In this document: in pieces, positions 52,554 to 59,775 of the stretch
Position numbering within the stretch: position 1 is the first letter of the stretch
Layout: each line of letters opens with the position of its first letter
Assembly (NCBI GenBank): GCA_014239155.1
Contig: JAAZZQ010000038.1
Span: forward strand, 1-59,775
DNA length: 59,775 bases
From: Lachnospiraceae bacterium
Lineage (GTDB): Bacteria; Bacillota; Clostridia; Lachnospirales; Lachnospiraceae
Direction of reading: 5' to 3'
Position numbers and translations under genes: made by a program
Notes under the pieces: generated by a model
Told to the model about the DNA's origin: nothing
Seen by the model: only the letters and a program-made list of their open reading frames with translations
Databases searched by the model: none

Positions 52554-53642
52554 TTATCCTACTTTCATGTCAAAAAACATCAACTCCATTGTCAAATCAA
52601 AATTTACATTCACAGCAATTCGAGTCCTTGCCATATCAATAGAATGGATAATCTTCTCAATGGCTTCATAACTATAGAATCTTGCTGCGTTCGCAATATC
52701 TGTTAAATACTCTTTAAAAATAATAGGACACTGACTATCAGAATTCTCACATGCTTTATATAATAACACATCCCGGTACCAGATAAAACACAAATCCAAA
52801 TAATCATTTGTGTCAAATTTTTCCTCCGAAATCTTTTTAACTTCTGTTGCAATCTGATTGATTTCCATCTCTGGAATATTCCTTAACAATCCAAATACAG
52901 AAGACTTCATATAGTCAAAGATTTCATTGGACGCAAGCTCAATCGCACGCCCTACATTTCCTCTTGCAAAAGATGCGCAAACAGCAGCCCTATAATCAGG
53001 TATCTGAATCTTCTGCATCAGATATTGCTTGATTATATCATCTGGAACTGGTTTTATATTGAGCACTACACATCTGCTTAAAATCGTCTGAAGCATCGCT
53101 TCCGCTCTTGTGACAAGCAGCAATATCACTGCGTATTCTGGCGGCTCCTCTAGCGTCTTTAAAAGCGCATTTTGCGCCTGTACATTCATTTTTTCCGCCT
53201 CATCAATAATATATATTTTATATTCTCCGCTATATGGTTTGATATTGATATCTTTGTTAACTTGTTGTCGAATATTATCCACTGAAATTACATTCGGCTT
53301 CTCATGTGTCACATAAATGATATCCGGATGATTGCCATTGATTGCCTGTTTACAGGATTTACATTGATTGCAAGGACGTATTTTAATACCAAAATCATTA
53401 TCCATTTCCCCCACATCAAACAATGGCGCTTGGGGTTGCGATGAAGCTCTGTCTCCTTCACATTGAAGTGCCCGTGCAAAAATATCCGCGACCATGTGCT
53501 TTCCTGATAATCGTTCTCCCTGTATGAGATACGCATGCGATATCTTATTATGCTTTATGACATTCTGCAAATTATTTGTAAGCTGTGTCAAACCTACCAC
53601 ATCATTCCACGTCAGACATTCTATTTTTGTATTCGTTTCCAT
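52554..53642 (-). CDS. holB: DNA polymerase III delta' subunit
   Basis: A 362-residue clamp-loader subunit with an AAA+ fold. The P-loop is degenerate (QGERLSGKHMVAD), as usual for delta'. A zinc module has CNQCKSC plus earlier Cys residues. YKIYIIDEAEKMNVQAQNAL and LKTLEEPPEYAVILL match the family, with SRC sensor in LSRCVVLNIKP. It probably loads the sliding clamp together with gamma/tau and delta. Downstream is ricT; upstream, in place of yaaR directly, is a decayed IS607 element. Confidence 0.94.
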   Translation of the reverse strand: METNTKIECLTWNDVVGLTQLTNNLQNVIKHNKISHAYLIQGERLSGKHMVADIFARALQCEGDRASSQPQAPLFDVGEMDNDFGIKIRPCNQCKSCKQAINGNHPDIIYVTHEKPNVISVDNIRQQVNKDINIKPYSGEYKIYIIDEAEKMNVQAQNALLKTLEEPPEYAVILLLVTRAEAMLQTILSRCVVLNIKPVPDDIIKQYLMQKIQIPDYRAAVCASFARGNVGRAIELASNEIFDYMKSSVFGLLRNIPEMEINQIATEVKKISEEKFDTNDYLDLCFIWYRDVLLYKACENSDSQCPIIFKEYLTDIANAARFYSYEAIEKIIHSIDMARTRIAVNVNFDLTMELMFFDMKVG

Positions 53643-53744
53643 AATTGCCCTCTACAGTTTGTAATTTACAAAAAAAAGAAATTACATTTTATGCACAAGT
53701 GAATACCTCTATATTCGACATACTACCTATCTCTACTAAGTTCA

Positions 53745-53890
53745 GCCATAACTAATTGTTCCAAGCTTCTTGTTTTATCAGATATTTTTTCATAATATTC
53801 AGAGAACCACTTATATCTGCGTTTATAATTTTATTTTCTGCACTTTTGAATAAACCTGTATGTACTCTTGTTTCCTGATAATTTTTATGT
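53745..53890 (-). pseudogene. tnpB relic of the IS607-type element
   Basis: The frame reads YQETRVHTGLFKSAENKIIN, ADISGSLNIMKKYL, ending at a stop near 53760. RGLFxSxxGKxINADVNGxxNI is the C-terminal RuvC-like motif of TnpB. Only about 45 residues are left, and nothing of the N-terminal domains is seen. Confidence 0.6.
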
Positions 53891-53899
53891 TTTCAAATA

Positions 53900-54580
53900 T
53901 AGAGATTTTTGCTTAAAAAGCATAAATCTATCAAGTTCTGTACATATATCTTCTTTCGGTTTTTACGAAGTCCATAAAGTTTATCCGAAAATAATGCATA
54001 ATAGAAATAATATCTTCTGCAAGTTCTTTTGATGTTGATTTATCTTCTATTTTACTGTTTACAATAATAATTTCTGTTTTGTGAAAATCACTTATCATTT
54101 TCAGATAATTGAATCCAAAACGTGTCGATCCATCCTTATCAGTGATAAAATACGAGAAACTCTTTCTTCCTGTATCATAGCAACCAGTTTTGTCCGTCCC
54201 CTATGGTTGTCATTTAATTCACTTGCAATATCGGACATAATTTCCAGATTTTTAGGATTCTGTGTAATCGCAAACTGAGAACTCACGGAAGTCTGTCCAA
54301 ATCACCACGATTTTTCTATTTGCGTGTAAAAGCCTTACATAAATTACATCTTTACAATTATCTTCTCAAAATTCCTTTTCTTTCAATAAATCAACGCTTC
54401 TTTTGATATCAAACGTTTCTTATTGACAAAAATCTCTACGAGCATATAATTAATGCAATCGTTCTATACTGTCCTCGTACTTACACCAAGCATTTTTGCG
54501 ACTTCTCCGCTTCTATAATATTCTTTTGTTATATCAATGTCTCTCACTAATTTTTCATCTATTTTCTTATTATCTTATAT
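53900..54580 (-). pseudogene. IS607-type serine recombinase (tnpA) relic
   Basis: Split over several frames with stops. From the left end: KEYYRSGEVAKMLGVSTRTV (MerR-like HTH), then after decay NLEIMSDIASELND, then KLVAMIQEERVSRI, TRFGFNYLKMISDFHKTEII, VNSKIEDKSTSKELAEDIIS and KLYGLRKNRKKI. This is the order of an IS607 TnpA (HTH then resolvase core); the resolvase N-terminal segment with the active-site serine is degraded. It lies between holB and yaaR, which are adjacent in Bacillus, so it is an insertion in the cluster. Confidence 0.75.
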
Positions 54581-54919
54581 CATATATTTTTAACAAAACT
54601 AAGTCTTTTTTCTTTATTTTCTTTAATTTTAGATTCTATCTCTTACACCATCTACTGCAATTAGTTAATTTAAATCACATTATTTTTACTACATTTAAAT
54701 TTTTGTAAAGTGTGTTAAAAATCATTCCTATCACCTATATGCTCCTATATAATATTTACATCAAATTCAGTTAATGTAAAGCATTGCCCTCTACGCCTTT
54801 GCCACCTTTATTGGACAAATTATTGATAAGATTATTTAATCTTCTACGAACCAGAACACATATTTGACACAAAATATTTTTTAACATGCTCTAATACTCT
54901 GTACCTTTAGAAATTTGTA

Positions 54920-54973
54920 CTAGTATTCTATCCAGTCAGAAATTAAAGTTGTGGGATACACATTTTGTACCAG
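54920..54973 (+). repeat. inverted intergenic repeat, arm R1
   Basis: A 54-base segment that is about 78% identical to the reverse complement of 58344-58397 (12 mismatches in 54 positions). The best core is CAGTCAGAAATTA. The two arms flank yaaR, the guanylate-kinase-like gene and pyk. Direct repeats TTTGTACYAGTATT also occur within R1. Confidence 0.5.
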
Positions 54974-55064
54974 TATTAAGCAAAATTACGCCCCATTACA
55001 TCCAAAAATTAAATATACCTTATGCAATTTATATCTTCCCTTATAATAAATCCGTAAAAAGCTA

Positions 55065-55505
55065 TTACGCTAAAATATCTAATAAAAGTCCTCTTATTTC
55101 ATCCACTTTTGCAAGTAAAGCAATCTTATCACATTCATCACTTACAAGCGCTTGTGCCAGTTCATCCAACTTTTCATCCACAAGTCGAATAATACCATAT
55201 ACGCGATGTCTTCCACGCCTATCCAAAAAATTTTCGCGTGAAAATTTATGAGAACGATTGACAATCTCATTCATAAAATCCTTAATTAATGTTCGATATC
55301 GCCGCATATCACGCACATCCATGCGCTTTACAATCTTATCGCCTTGCATCACAATCTCTTCCATCATCAAGTTTAACCGCTCTGCAAGCCCTGCCTCCTC
55401 AATATTGCTTGCCAGCATAAACTTAAATGTGTCATCTGTCGGTTGCGCTGTCTGTGTCTGTTGCACCGGCGCTGACTGTTGCACCTCATTTATCTTAAAA
55501 TCCAT
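55065..55505 (-). CDS. yaaR: YaaR/DUF327 family protein
   Basis: A 146-residue helical protein. The core [20 protein letters not shown], then [20 protein letters not shown] and [20 protein letters not shown] match DUF327 (YaaR). The first 25 residues are a Gln/Thr-rich tail. YaaR lies upstream of holB in many Firmicutes. Its biochemical role is not established; the name is by homology. Its start is just before the tandem repeat array. Confidence 0.85.
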   Translation of the reverse strand: MDFKINEVQQSAPVQQTQTAQPTDDTFKFMLASNIEEAGLAERLNLMMEEIVMQGDKIVKRMDVRDMRRYRTLIKDFMNEIVNRSHKFSRENFLDRRGRHRVYGIIRLVDEKLDELAQALVSDECDKIALLAKVDEIRGLLLDILA

Positions 55506-55532
55506 CTATATATCACCCTCAGTTTGTCTCTC

Positions 55533-55755
55533 TGCAACACGCATATATTACAAAGTTCTTTTCTATACTCAAGTTCTATCATTTATCTGCAATACCTACA
55601 TTATTGGGGTTCTTTTACACTCAAGTTCTGGGTTCTCTCTCGTTTTCATGCAATATCCATATTATTACAGGTCCTTTTGCATAATCAAATCTCGTTTTTC
55701 TTCTTCTCTGTAACACTCATATTATTACAAGATTTTTTTATACTCGAATGTTTGA
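55533..55755. repeat. four degenerate tandem repeats (55-61-bp spacing)
   Basis: Units start at TGCAACAC (55533), TGCAATAC (55588), TGCAATAT (55649) and TGTAACAC (55709). The common pattern is TGYAAYAYNCATATTATTAC followed by a CTTTT stretch and ATACTCAAGTTCT. Each has an imperfect palindrome TGTAA...TTACA. They fill most of the 504-base gap between yaaR and the guanylate-kinase-like gene. There is no ORF. They lack the equal spacers of a CRISPR array. Confidence 0.65.
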
Positions 55756-56009
55756 CAATTACTCTTTTTATAGAAACCTTTAATCTTTAATAAACTCTAT
55801 ATTTTCTTTGTTAAAGCCAAAAACAATTGCCCGAAATATAACAATTCATTCAGTACTTCTTGATTGTAATAGTTTCATTTTATGAAGATTCGGAAAGGTA
55901 TTTTAAGATTTAAATGGACCAAACACTGATTTAATTTCTGTGAATCTAGGAAAAATTCTACCGCAAACACAACAGAGCTTTCGAATATCTATCTCCACAA
56001 ATAAGTGTT

Positions 56010-56603
56010 TTACATCTCCTGAAACGACAATATATACGCCTCAATATTAGATAAACAAACATTTAGGTTATCATTGCAAAATCTTTTTATAATACCTGCT
56101 TGTTCAAGATTGTGTATAGAAAAGTCCTTTGCATCTGCAAGAAAACGTCTGCACATTTCTTCATATTTTGGTTCATATTGTTTTCTCTCCCGTCTTAGTG
56201 CACGCATTAATCGTTCTCCATCATCCAAATCAATATAAATAGGAACAACTTTATCCTGTCCAAAATAACCTCTAATCTTAATATAAGATTCCAGTGTTCC
56301 AATAATTAGATAATTGAATTGAGCTAAATCAATTTGATTATCTTTTACCATAAAATAATACCATATGCCATAGATTGTATTATAAGAACGGCACTCAATA
56401 ATTTTGTTGTCATTTTGCAGGCGTTGCATTTCCTTTTCCTCTGTGAAGTAATACTCCACGCCCTCCTGCTCCCCTGCACGGATTGGGCGTGTAGTATACA
56501 AAACAATTCGTTTTAATTGAAGGGTTGCATTTGACAAAAGTTTTTTGTATATTGTGTCTTTCCCCGATGAACTTTTTCCAACAATACAAAAAACTTTTCC
56601 CAT
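56010..56603 (-). CDS. guanylate-kinase-like nucleotide kinase
   Basis: A 197-residue protein with P-loop GKSSSGKDTI (9-18) and the GMP-site-like VLYTTRPIRAGEQEGVEYYF. The lid region RALRRERKQYEPKYEEMCRR follows. This matches the guanylate kinase family, although GMP-binding residues are less conserved than in housekeeping Gmk, so it may be a paralogue with another substrate. It lies between pyk and yaaR, 32 bases from pyk, suggesting cotranscription. Confidence 0.75.
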   Translation of the reverse strand: MGKVFCIVGKSSSGKDTIYKKLLSNATLQLKRIVLYTTRPIRAGEQEGVEYYFTEEKEMQRLQNDNKIIECRSYNTIYGIWYYFMVKDNQIDLAQFNYLIIGTLESYIKIRGYFGQDKVVPIYIDLDDGERLMRALRRERKQYEPKYEEMCRRFLADAKDFSIHNLEQAGIIKRFCNDNLNVCLSNIEAYILSFQEM

Positions 56604-56635
56604 CTGTACTCTCCAATACTATCCTTTTAAAAAGT

Positions 56636-58057
56636 CTAAACTTCCACAACACGAACCATATTTGTATTTCCCGCAACCCCCAAAGGTACACCTGCGGTGA
56701 TAACTACCTTGTCTCCATAATTCACTAGACCAGCGTCAACACTCGCCTTTACTGCTGCATGGAAAAGTTTCTCTGTATCATCCTCTTTTTCAATTAACAG
56801 GGGGGTAACTCCAAACATCAAAGACATTTGACGATATACTGTCTCATCCACCGCACAGCCAATCACCATACAGCCTGGCTGATATTTTGAAATCATACCC
56901 GCCGTAAACCCAGACATTGTTACTGTAATAATCGCTTTTGCATTCAAGTCCATTGCTGTTGTACAACATGCGTGACAGATTGCGGTTGTCACCTCCTCAT
57001 TATTGACCCAGTTATGGCTTCTTTCCCGAAGTTGTGCCGCATAACAAATATCTTCTTCTGTGCGCTCTGCAATTCTACTCATTGTTTTTACGGCCTCAAT
57101 AGGATATGCCCCCGCAGCACTCTCTCCACTTAGCATAATAGCAGATGTTCCGTCATATATCGCATTGGCAACATCTGTTGTCTCTGCTCTTGTTGGTCTT
57201 GGATTTTTTATCATGGAATCTAACATCTGTGTCGCTGTAATTACAATCTTGCCCTGCTGTAATGCTTTATTTATCATCTTTTTTTGAAGAATTGGGACTT
57301 CTTCAAGCGGAATTTCTACTCCCATATCTCCTCTCGCCACCATAATTCCATCGGAGACTTCGAGAATTTCATCGAGATTATCAATTCCCTGCATATTCTC
57401 TATCTTAGAAATTACTTTCATTCTGCCATGATATTCTTCAATAAGTTTTCTGACTGCTAGAACATCATCCGCACATCTTACAAATGAGGCCGCAATATAA
57501 TCATACCCCATCTTCACACCAAAGATAATATCCTGTCGGTCAACATCACTGATATAAGGCATCGAGAGAATTGCTCCTGGAACATTGATTCCTTTATGAT
57601 TGGATACATAGCCGCCATTTACTACCTCGCAGACAATATCATTCTCCTCAATCGCTCTAATAGTAAGTTCAATTAATCCATCATCAATCAAGATGCTTTT
57701 CCCAATTTCAACATCATTTTTAAGATTTTTATATGTTATTGTCGCCCTCTCAGCGGTTCCCATGACTTCATCTGTTGTAAGCCGAAATGTTGCACCTGCC
57801 TCAAGAAATGCCTTTCCGCCCTCAAAATCGCAAAGTCGAATCTCAGGTCCTTTTGTATCCTGCATCATAGCGAGCGGAAGCCCTAACTCCTTAGCTGCAT
57901 TTCTAGCACGAGTAAGCTTCATCTCATGTTCCGCATGATCTCCATGTGAGAAATTAAAACGTGCTACATTCATACCTGCTAATAATAATTCCTTTAATTT
58001 TTCTTCACTTTGAGATACAGGTCCAATGGTACAAATAATCTTTGTTTTTCTCATCAA
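56636..58057 (-). CDS. pyk: pyruvate kinase
   Basis: A 473-residue glycolytic enzyme converting phosphoenolpyruvate + ADP to pyruvate + ATP. KIICTIGPVS, MNVARFNFSHG and the active-site segment VISKIENMQGIDNLDEIL, then MVARGDMGVEIPLEEVPILQ and ATQMLDSMIKNPRPTRAET are family signatures. It has no extra C-terminal PEP-synthase-like domain found in some Firmicutes. Two ATGs at the start are possible (58057 or 58054). A 16-bp inverted repeat lies 26-71 bases upstream. Confidence 0.97.
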   Translation of the reverse strand: MMRKTKIICTIGPVSQSEEKLKELLLAGMNVARFNFSHGDHAEHEMKLTRARNAAKELGLPLAMMQDTKGPEIRLCDFEGGKAFLEAGATFRLTTDEVMGTAERATITYKNLKNDVEIGKSILIDDGLIELTIRAIEENDIVCEVVNGGYVSNHKGINVPGAILSMPYISDVDRQDIIFGVKMGYDYIAASFVRCADDVLAVRKLIEEYHGRMKVISKIENMQGIDNLDEILEVSDGIMVARGDMGVEIPLEEVPILQKKMINKALQQGKIVITATQMLDSMIKNPRPTRAETTDVANAIYDGTSAIMLSGESAAGAYPIEAVKTMSRIAERTEEDICYAAQLRERSHNWVNNEEVTTAICHACCTTAMDLNAKAIITVTMSGFTAGMISKYQPGCMVIGCAVDETVYRQMSLMFGVTPLLIEKEDDTEKLFHAAVKASVDAGLVNYGDKVVITAGVPLGVAGNTNMVRVVEV

Positions 58058-58082
58058 TCTTAATTTCCTTTCCGCATATATT

Positions 58083-58128
58083 TTCTATAACAAATAAAGT
58101 GCTTATAAACAATTTATTTGTTATAGAA
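58083..58128. promoter_or_regulatory. 16-bp perfect inverted repeat in the pyk leader
   Basis: TTCTATAACAAATAAA (58083-58098) and TTTATTTGTTATAGAA (58113-58128) are exact inverted arms around a 14-base loop. The right half carries a plausible -10 (TATAGA) and -35 (TTGTTT) with 17-base spacer for pyk. It may be an operator or an mRNA hairpin. Confidence 0.55.
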
Positions 58129-58343
58129 TTTGAGCTGATAAATATTTATTTAAAAATTAGAGCATATTTAAAAAATACTTTCTTCCAGATGTGCATTACA
58201 ATTTATGAAACATTTATACCAAATGAGAGCAGCGTAACTACGTCAACTAAATTTGACACAAATCTCACATAAAGTGGTGAATATAATGTTATAGCATTGT
58301 TATCCATGTGATAGAAATGATTTTTTCAAACTATCGCCTAGAA

Positions 58344-58397
58344 CTCGCACAAAAAATGTAGTCAACAATTCTAATTTCTGACTAGATAGAGTATTAG
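58344..58397 (-). repeat. inverted intergenic repeat, arm R2
   Basis: Reverse complement of this segment aligns to arm R1 (54920-54973). It is followed (58449-58510) by a segment of clearly higher GC than the surroundings, which may be foreign. Confidence 0.5.
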
Positions 58398-58543
58398 TGT
58401 GTTGACCGTTTAATTTATTGTAAAAAGTACTAAATATTTTGTCAGCCTACAAGGTGGAGACAGTCATAGCGGTGACTGACGACACCGAAACAGGTGACGA
58501 AATAGATAGTGGTCTTTACAATGAATTGCAAACAGTTAATACG

Positions 58544-59053
58544 CTAATGCAATACTGTACTAGGTATTGCATATTTTTTGCCAAGTTTCCTATGATGAAT
58601 CTTACCCTTATGAATATGAAGGGTTTCCATCAAAGAACAAAATTTGTCTGCCGATGTGACAATCCACGCCTCCCTACACATTGGTGGAATCACAGTAAGT
58701 GGCCACATGTGTTTTATAATAATGTCTCTCTGTCTTGCTGTCAAAAAATATTCCTTCTGGGCATTTTGCAAAGATCTTGATGGATGAAAAAATCCATGAA
58801 GTCTGTGAGGATTTACTATATCACTTTTATGCCAATCATACAAAAAATAATCATGAAGCAGTGCTCCTCTAATCAAATCTTTTGTATTACACCGAATTTT
58901 AAATTTATCACGAATAAACAAACTTGCCTTAGCAACATTGATTGAATGTTCCTGTACAGACATGTTTCCATGCTGTATATATTCTTTCGTACTCTTAAAA
59001 TTTTCTGATTCAAAAATATCATTTGCATATTTTCTTAATTCATACTCATACAT
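58544..59053 (-). CDS. HD-domain protein (predicted phosphohydrolase)
   Basis: A 169-residue protein. The HD motif is formed by EHSINVAKASLFI (His about 36) and LIRGALLHDYFLYDWH, where the HD pair binds metal; a later His region KHMWPLT and TSADKFCS completes the site. HD proteins cleave phosphodiester or phosphomonoester bonds, but the substrate is not known. ATG at 59053 is chosen because GGAGAAAAG is at the correct distance; the ORF extends to 59083 without a ribosome site. It is downstream of the tRNA cluster. Confidence 0.85.
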   Translation of the reverse strand: MYEYELRKYANDIFESENFKSTKEYIQHGNMSVQEHSINVAKASLFIRDKFKIRCNTKDLIRGALLHDYFLYDWHKSDIVNPHRLHGFFHPSRSLQNAQKEYFLTARQRDIIIKHMWPLTVIPPMCREAWIVTSADKFCSLMETLHIHKGKIHHRKLGKKYAIPSTVLH

Positions 59054-59160
59054 TTCTTTTCTCCTAAATTTTAATATAATCATTAGAACAATTTATCGAC
59101 TTACATTTTATCATATATCTAATAAATAAAAAAGGCTCTTAAGGAATTTTTATGAAAAGT

Positions 59161-59188
59161 AAAACAAAAAAACACGCAAATAGCGTGT
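59161..59188 (-). terminator. terminator of the tRNA cluster
   Basis: ACACGC and GCGTGT form a perfect 6-bp stem with a 5-base loop and a T-run on the minus strand. It follows tRNA-Phe, the last gene of the cluster. Confidence 0.8.
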
Positions 59189-59219
59189 CCCACCATTTCC
59201 ACTTATCTAGAAAATTTAA

Positions 59220-59292
<73 letters not shown>

Positions 59293-59297
59293 AGAAA

Positions 59298-59371
59298 TAG
59301 CGGGGATAGGATTTGAACCTATGACCTTCGGGTTATGAGCCCGACGAGCTTCCAGACTGCTCCACCCCGCG
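59298..59371 (-). tRNA. initiator tRNA-fMet (CAT)
   Basis: 74 nt; anticodon CAT. It has the initiator marks: three consecutive G-C pairs in the anticodon stem (GGG/CCC) and an unpaired 1-72 position (C1, T72). Confidence 0.95.
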
Positions 59372-59411
59372 TTAATTAATATTATACATTTCTTTAATTA
59401 GTATAGCTAAA

Positions 59412-59493
59412 TGGGTGGAGAAGGATTCGAACCTTCGAAGGCGGTGCCAACAGATTTACAGTCTGCCCCCTTTGGCCACTCGGGAATCCACCC
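59412..59493 (-). tRNA. tRNA-Tyr (GTA)
   Basis: 82 nt with a long variable arm; anticodon GTA in ACTGTAAAT. The acceptor GGGTGGA pairs with TCCACCC. Confidence 0.97.
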
Positions 59494-59497
59494 ATAA

Positions 59498-59570
59498 AGC
59501 CGATGATCGGACTCGAACCGATAACCTGCTGATTACAAATCAGCTGCTCTGCCAATTGAGCCACATCGGC
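59498..59570 (-). tRNA. tRNA-Thr (TGT)
   Basis: 73 nt; anticodon TGT in ATTTGTAAT. Acceptor GCCGATG pairs with CATCGGC. Confidence 0.95.
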
Positions 59571-59634
59571 ATATACATAGTATATACAATATATTCTTAA
59601 TAAAATAAGTAAAACTAATTACTTGCTTTATTAG

Positions 59635-59707
59635 TGGGACCTATAGGGCTCGAACCTATGACCCTCTGCTTGTAAGGCAGATGCTCTCCCAGCTGAGCTA
59701 AGATCCC
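59635..59707 (-). tRNA. tRNA-Val (TAC)
   Basis: 73 nt; anticodon TAC in CCTTACAAG. The acceptor (GGGATCT with AGGTCCC) has one G-U pair. Confidence 0.95.
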
Positions 59708-59711
59708 TCAA

Positions 59712-59775
59712 CGACCCCGATCGGACTCGAACCGACGACCTCCGCCGTGACAGGGCGGCGCTCTAACCAACTGAG
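59712..59775 (-). tRNA. tRNA-Asp (GTC), cut by the window end
   Basis: Anticodon GTC in CTGTCACGG, and a complete T arm and 3' end. The 5' end is outside the window. Confidence 0.92.

Noticed and set aside
55533-55755. Possible CRISPR array
   Set aside because: Repeats vary in sequence and length, spacers are not equal or distinct from repeats, and no cas gene is nearby.
58439-58780. A 113-residue plus-strand ORF including an acidic DDTETGDEID run
   Set aside because: No ribosome site, and its second half overlaps the real HD-domain gene in antisense. The GC-richer segment may still be foreign DNA.

Overview
The window looks like a chromosome segment of a motile, low-GC anaerobic Firmicute, most likely Lachnospiraceae. 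The supporting signs are strong AGGAGG-type ribosome sites, a flagellin/FliS block with a very long FliK-like partner, DUF4317 and DUF2508 proteins, a T-box ileS leader, and the Bacillus-like yaaR-holB-ricT-trmN6-rsmI order. Most genes are on the minus strand. All identifications come from reading the sequence and from family knowledge; no database search was run.

Layout. 1-4870: the right end of an integrative element. It carries two XRE regulators, two tiny ORFs, a lipoprotein, a palindrome-rich control region and a large serine recombinase. The element breaks a Tad pilus ATPase gene (tadA/cpaF), whose 5' half follows at about 4870-5690 with tadZ and a prepilin peptidase. 7550-13720: DUF2508 protein, then fliS, flagellin and a giant FliK-like protein read from a sigma28-like promoter. 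13740-16742: MATE transporter, tnpB relic, small ORF, YlmH-like protein. 16815-21529: a three-gene McrBC-like operon (coiled-coil protein, McrB-like AAA+ GTPase/ATPase, DUF2357 PD-(D/E)XK nuclease), the best candidate for an under-described defence system here. 21600-23760: folT behind a probable, unusually long THF riboswitch, then a membrane HPt protein. 23757-27091: lipoprotein / zinc-ribbon LRR / membrane protein operon.

27273-39800: glgP, a coiled-coil protein, pncB, a B12-binding radical SAM protein, two overlapping immunity-like genes, DUF4317, an ECF sigma/anti-sigma pair and an alpha/beta hydrolase. 39827-43560: ileS with T-box leader. 43635-49240: an unknown protein, a two-component system, GNAT and HAD proteins, an HxlR regulator and acpP. 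49690-58057: rsmI, trmN6-like, ricT, holB, a decayed IS607 element, yaaR, a guanylate-kinase-like gene and pyk. 58544-59775: an HD-domain protein and a six-tRNA cluster (Phe, fMet, Tyr, Thr, Val, Asp).

Intergenic regions are rich in small dispersed repeats: at least three MITE-like families, a four-copy tandem array and long inverted repeats. The more speculative calls (riboswitch insertion, operators, element boundary) are marked as such.
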